Shown here one piece after another: positions 5,636 to 5,638 of a DNA stretch of 5,638 nucleotides. The stretch covers positions 1-5,638 of the forward strand of contig CAIYFE010000313.1 of NCBI GenBank assembly GCA_903925445.1, written 5' to 3'. Origin of the DNA: an uncultured Burkholderiales bacterium (GTDB lineage Bacteria; Pseudomonadota; Gammaproteobacteria; Burkholderiales; Burkholderiaceae_C). Below the pieces are notes generated by a model, which saw only the letters and a list, made by a program, of their open reading frames with translations, had not been told where the DNA came from and made no database searches. The position numbers were made by a program, and so were the translations under genes. The number at the start of each line of letters is the position of its first letter. Position 1 is the stretch's first letter.

Positions 5636-5638
5636 GAA

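Noticed and set aside
5630..5638. Possible start (ATG-CAT-GAA) of a divergent plus-strand gene at the right edge
   Set aside because: Only three codons are visible and no ribosome site is well placed, so it cannot be supported as a feature.

Overview
The window looks like a chromosomal segment of a Gram-negative betaproteobacterium, most likely order Burkholderiales and possibly near Comamonadaceae. This rests on gene content, moderate GC, codon use and the character of the proteins; no rRNA or other phylogenetic marker is present. I see no tRNA, rRNA, CRISPR array, insertion sequence or phage gene.

Layout. (1) Bases 2-1261, plus strand: the C-terminal two thirds or so of an LTA-synthase-like sulfatase/phosphotransferase, cut by the left edge. 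(2) Bases 1242-2212, plus strand: overlapping the previous stop, a secreted TIM-barrel protein resembling a glycoside hydrolase, broken by an apparent single-base deletion near 1530. (3) Bases 2181-2627, minus strand: a small unrecognised protein with a coiled-coil C-terminus, whose 3' end overlaps gene 2. (4) An AT-rich divergent promoter region at 2628-2737. (5) Bases 2738-3322, plus strand: a six-helix membrane protein resembling a stand-alone MASE1 sensor domain. (6) Bases 3341-4297, minus strand: a voltage-gated-type ion channel with an unusual selectivity filter. A hairpin terminator for this gene lies across the stop codon of gene 5. (7) Bases 4444-5517, minus strand: 4-hydroxyphenylpyruvate dioxygenase (hppD) of tyrosine catabolism, with complete iron ligands. 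(8) Bases 5518-5638: the hppD upstream region, with two dyad sequences that could be operators.

How the genes relate. Genes 1 and 2 overlap and run the same way. They look like a co-transcribed envelope pair: an alkaline-phosphatase-fold enzyme that would modify a periplasmic glycan or lipid head group, and a secreted barrel protein that might act on the same polymer. That functional link is inferred. Genes 3 and 5 diverge, genes 5 and 6 converge, and hppD lies upstream of the channel on the same strand across a 146-base AT-rich gap. The right half is therefore probably independent units, not one pathway.

The strongest leads are the channel's non-canonical filter, the frameshifted barrel gene beside the sulfatase, the MASE1-like domain without an output module, and the paired dyads upstream of hppD. 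I did not find convincing evidence for a wholly new multi-gene system.
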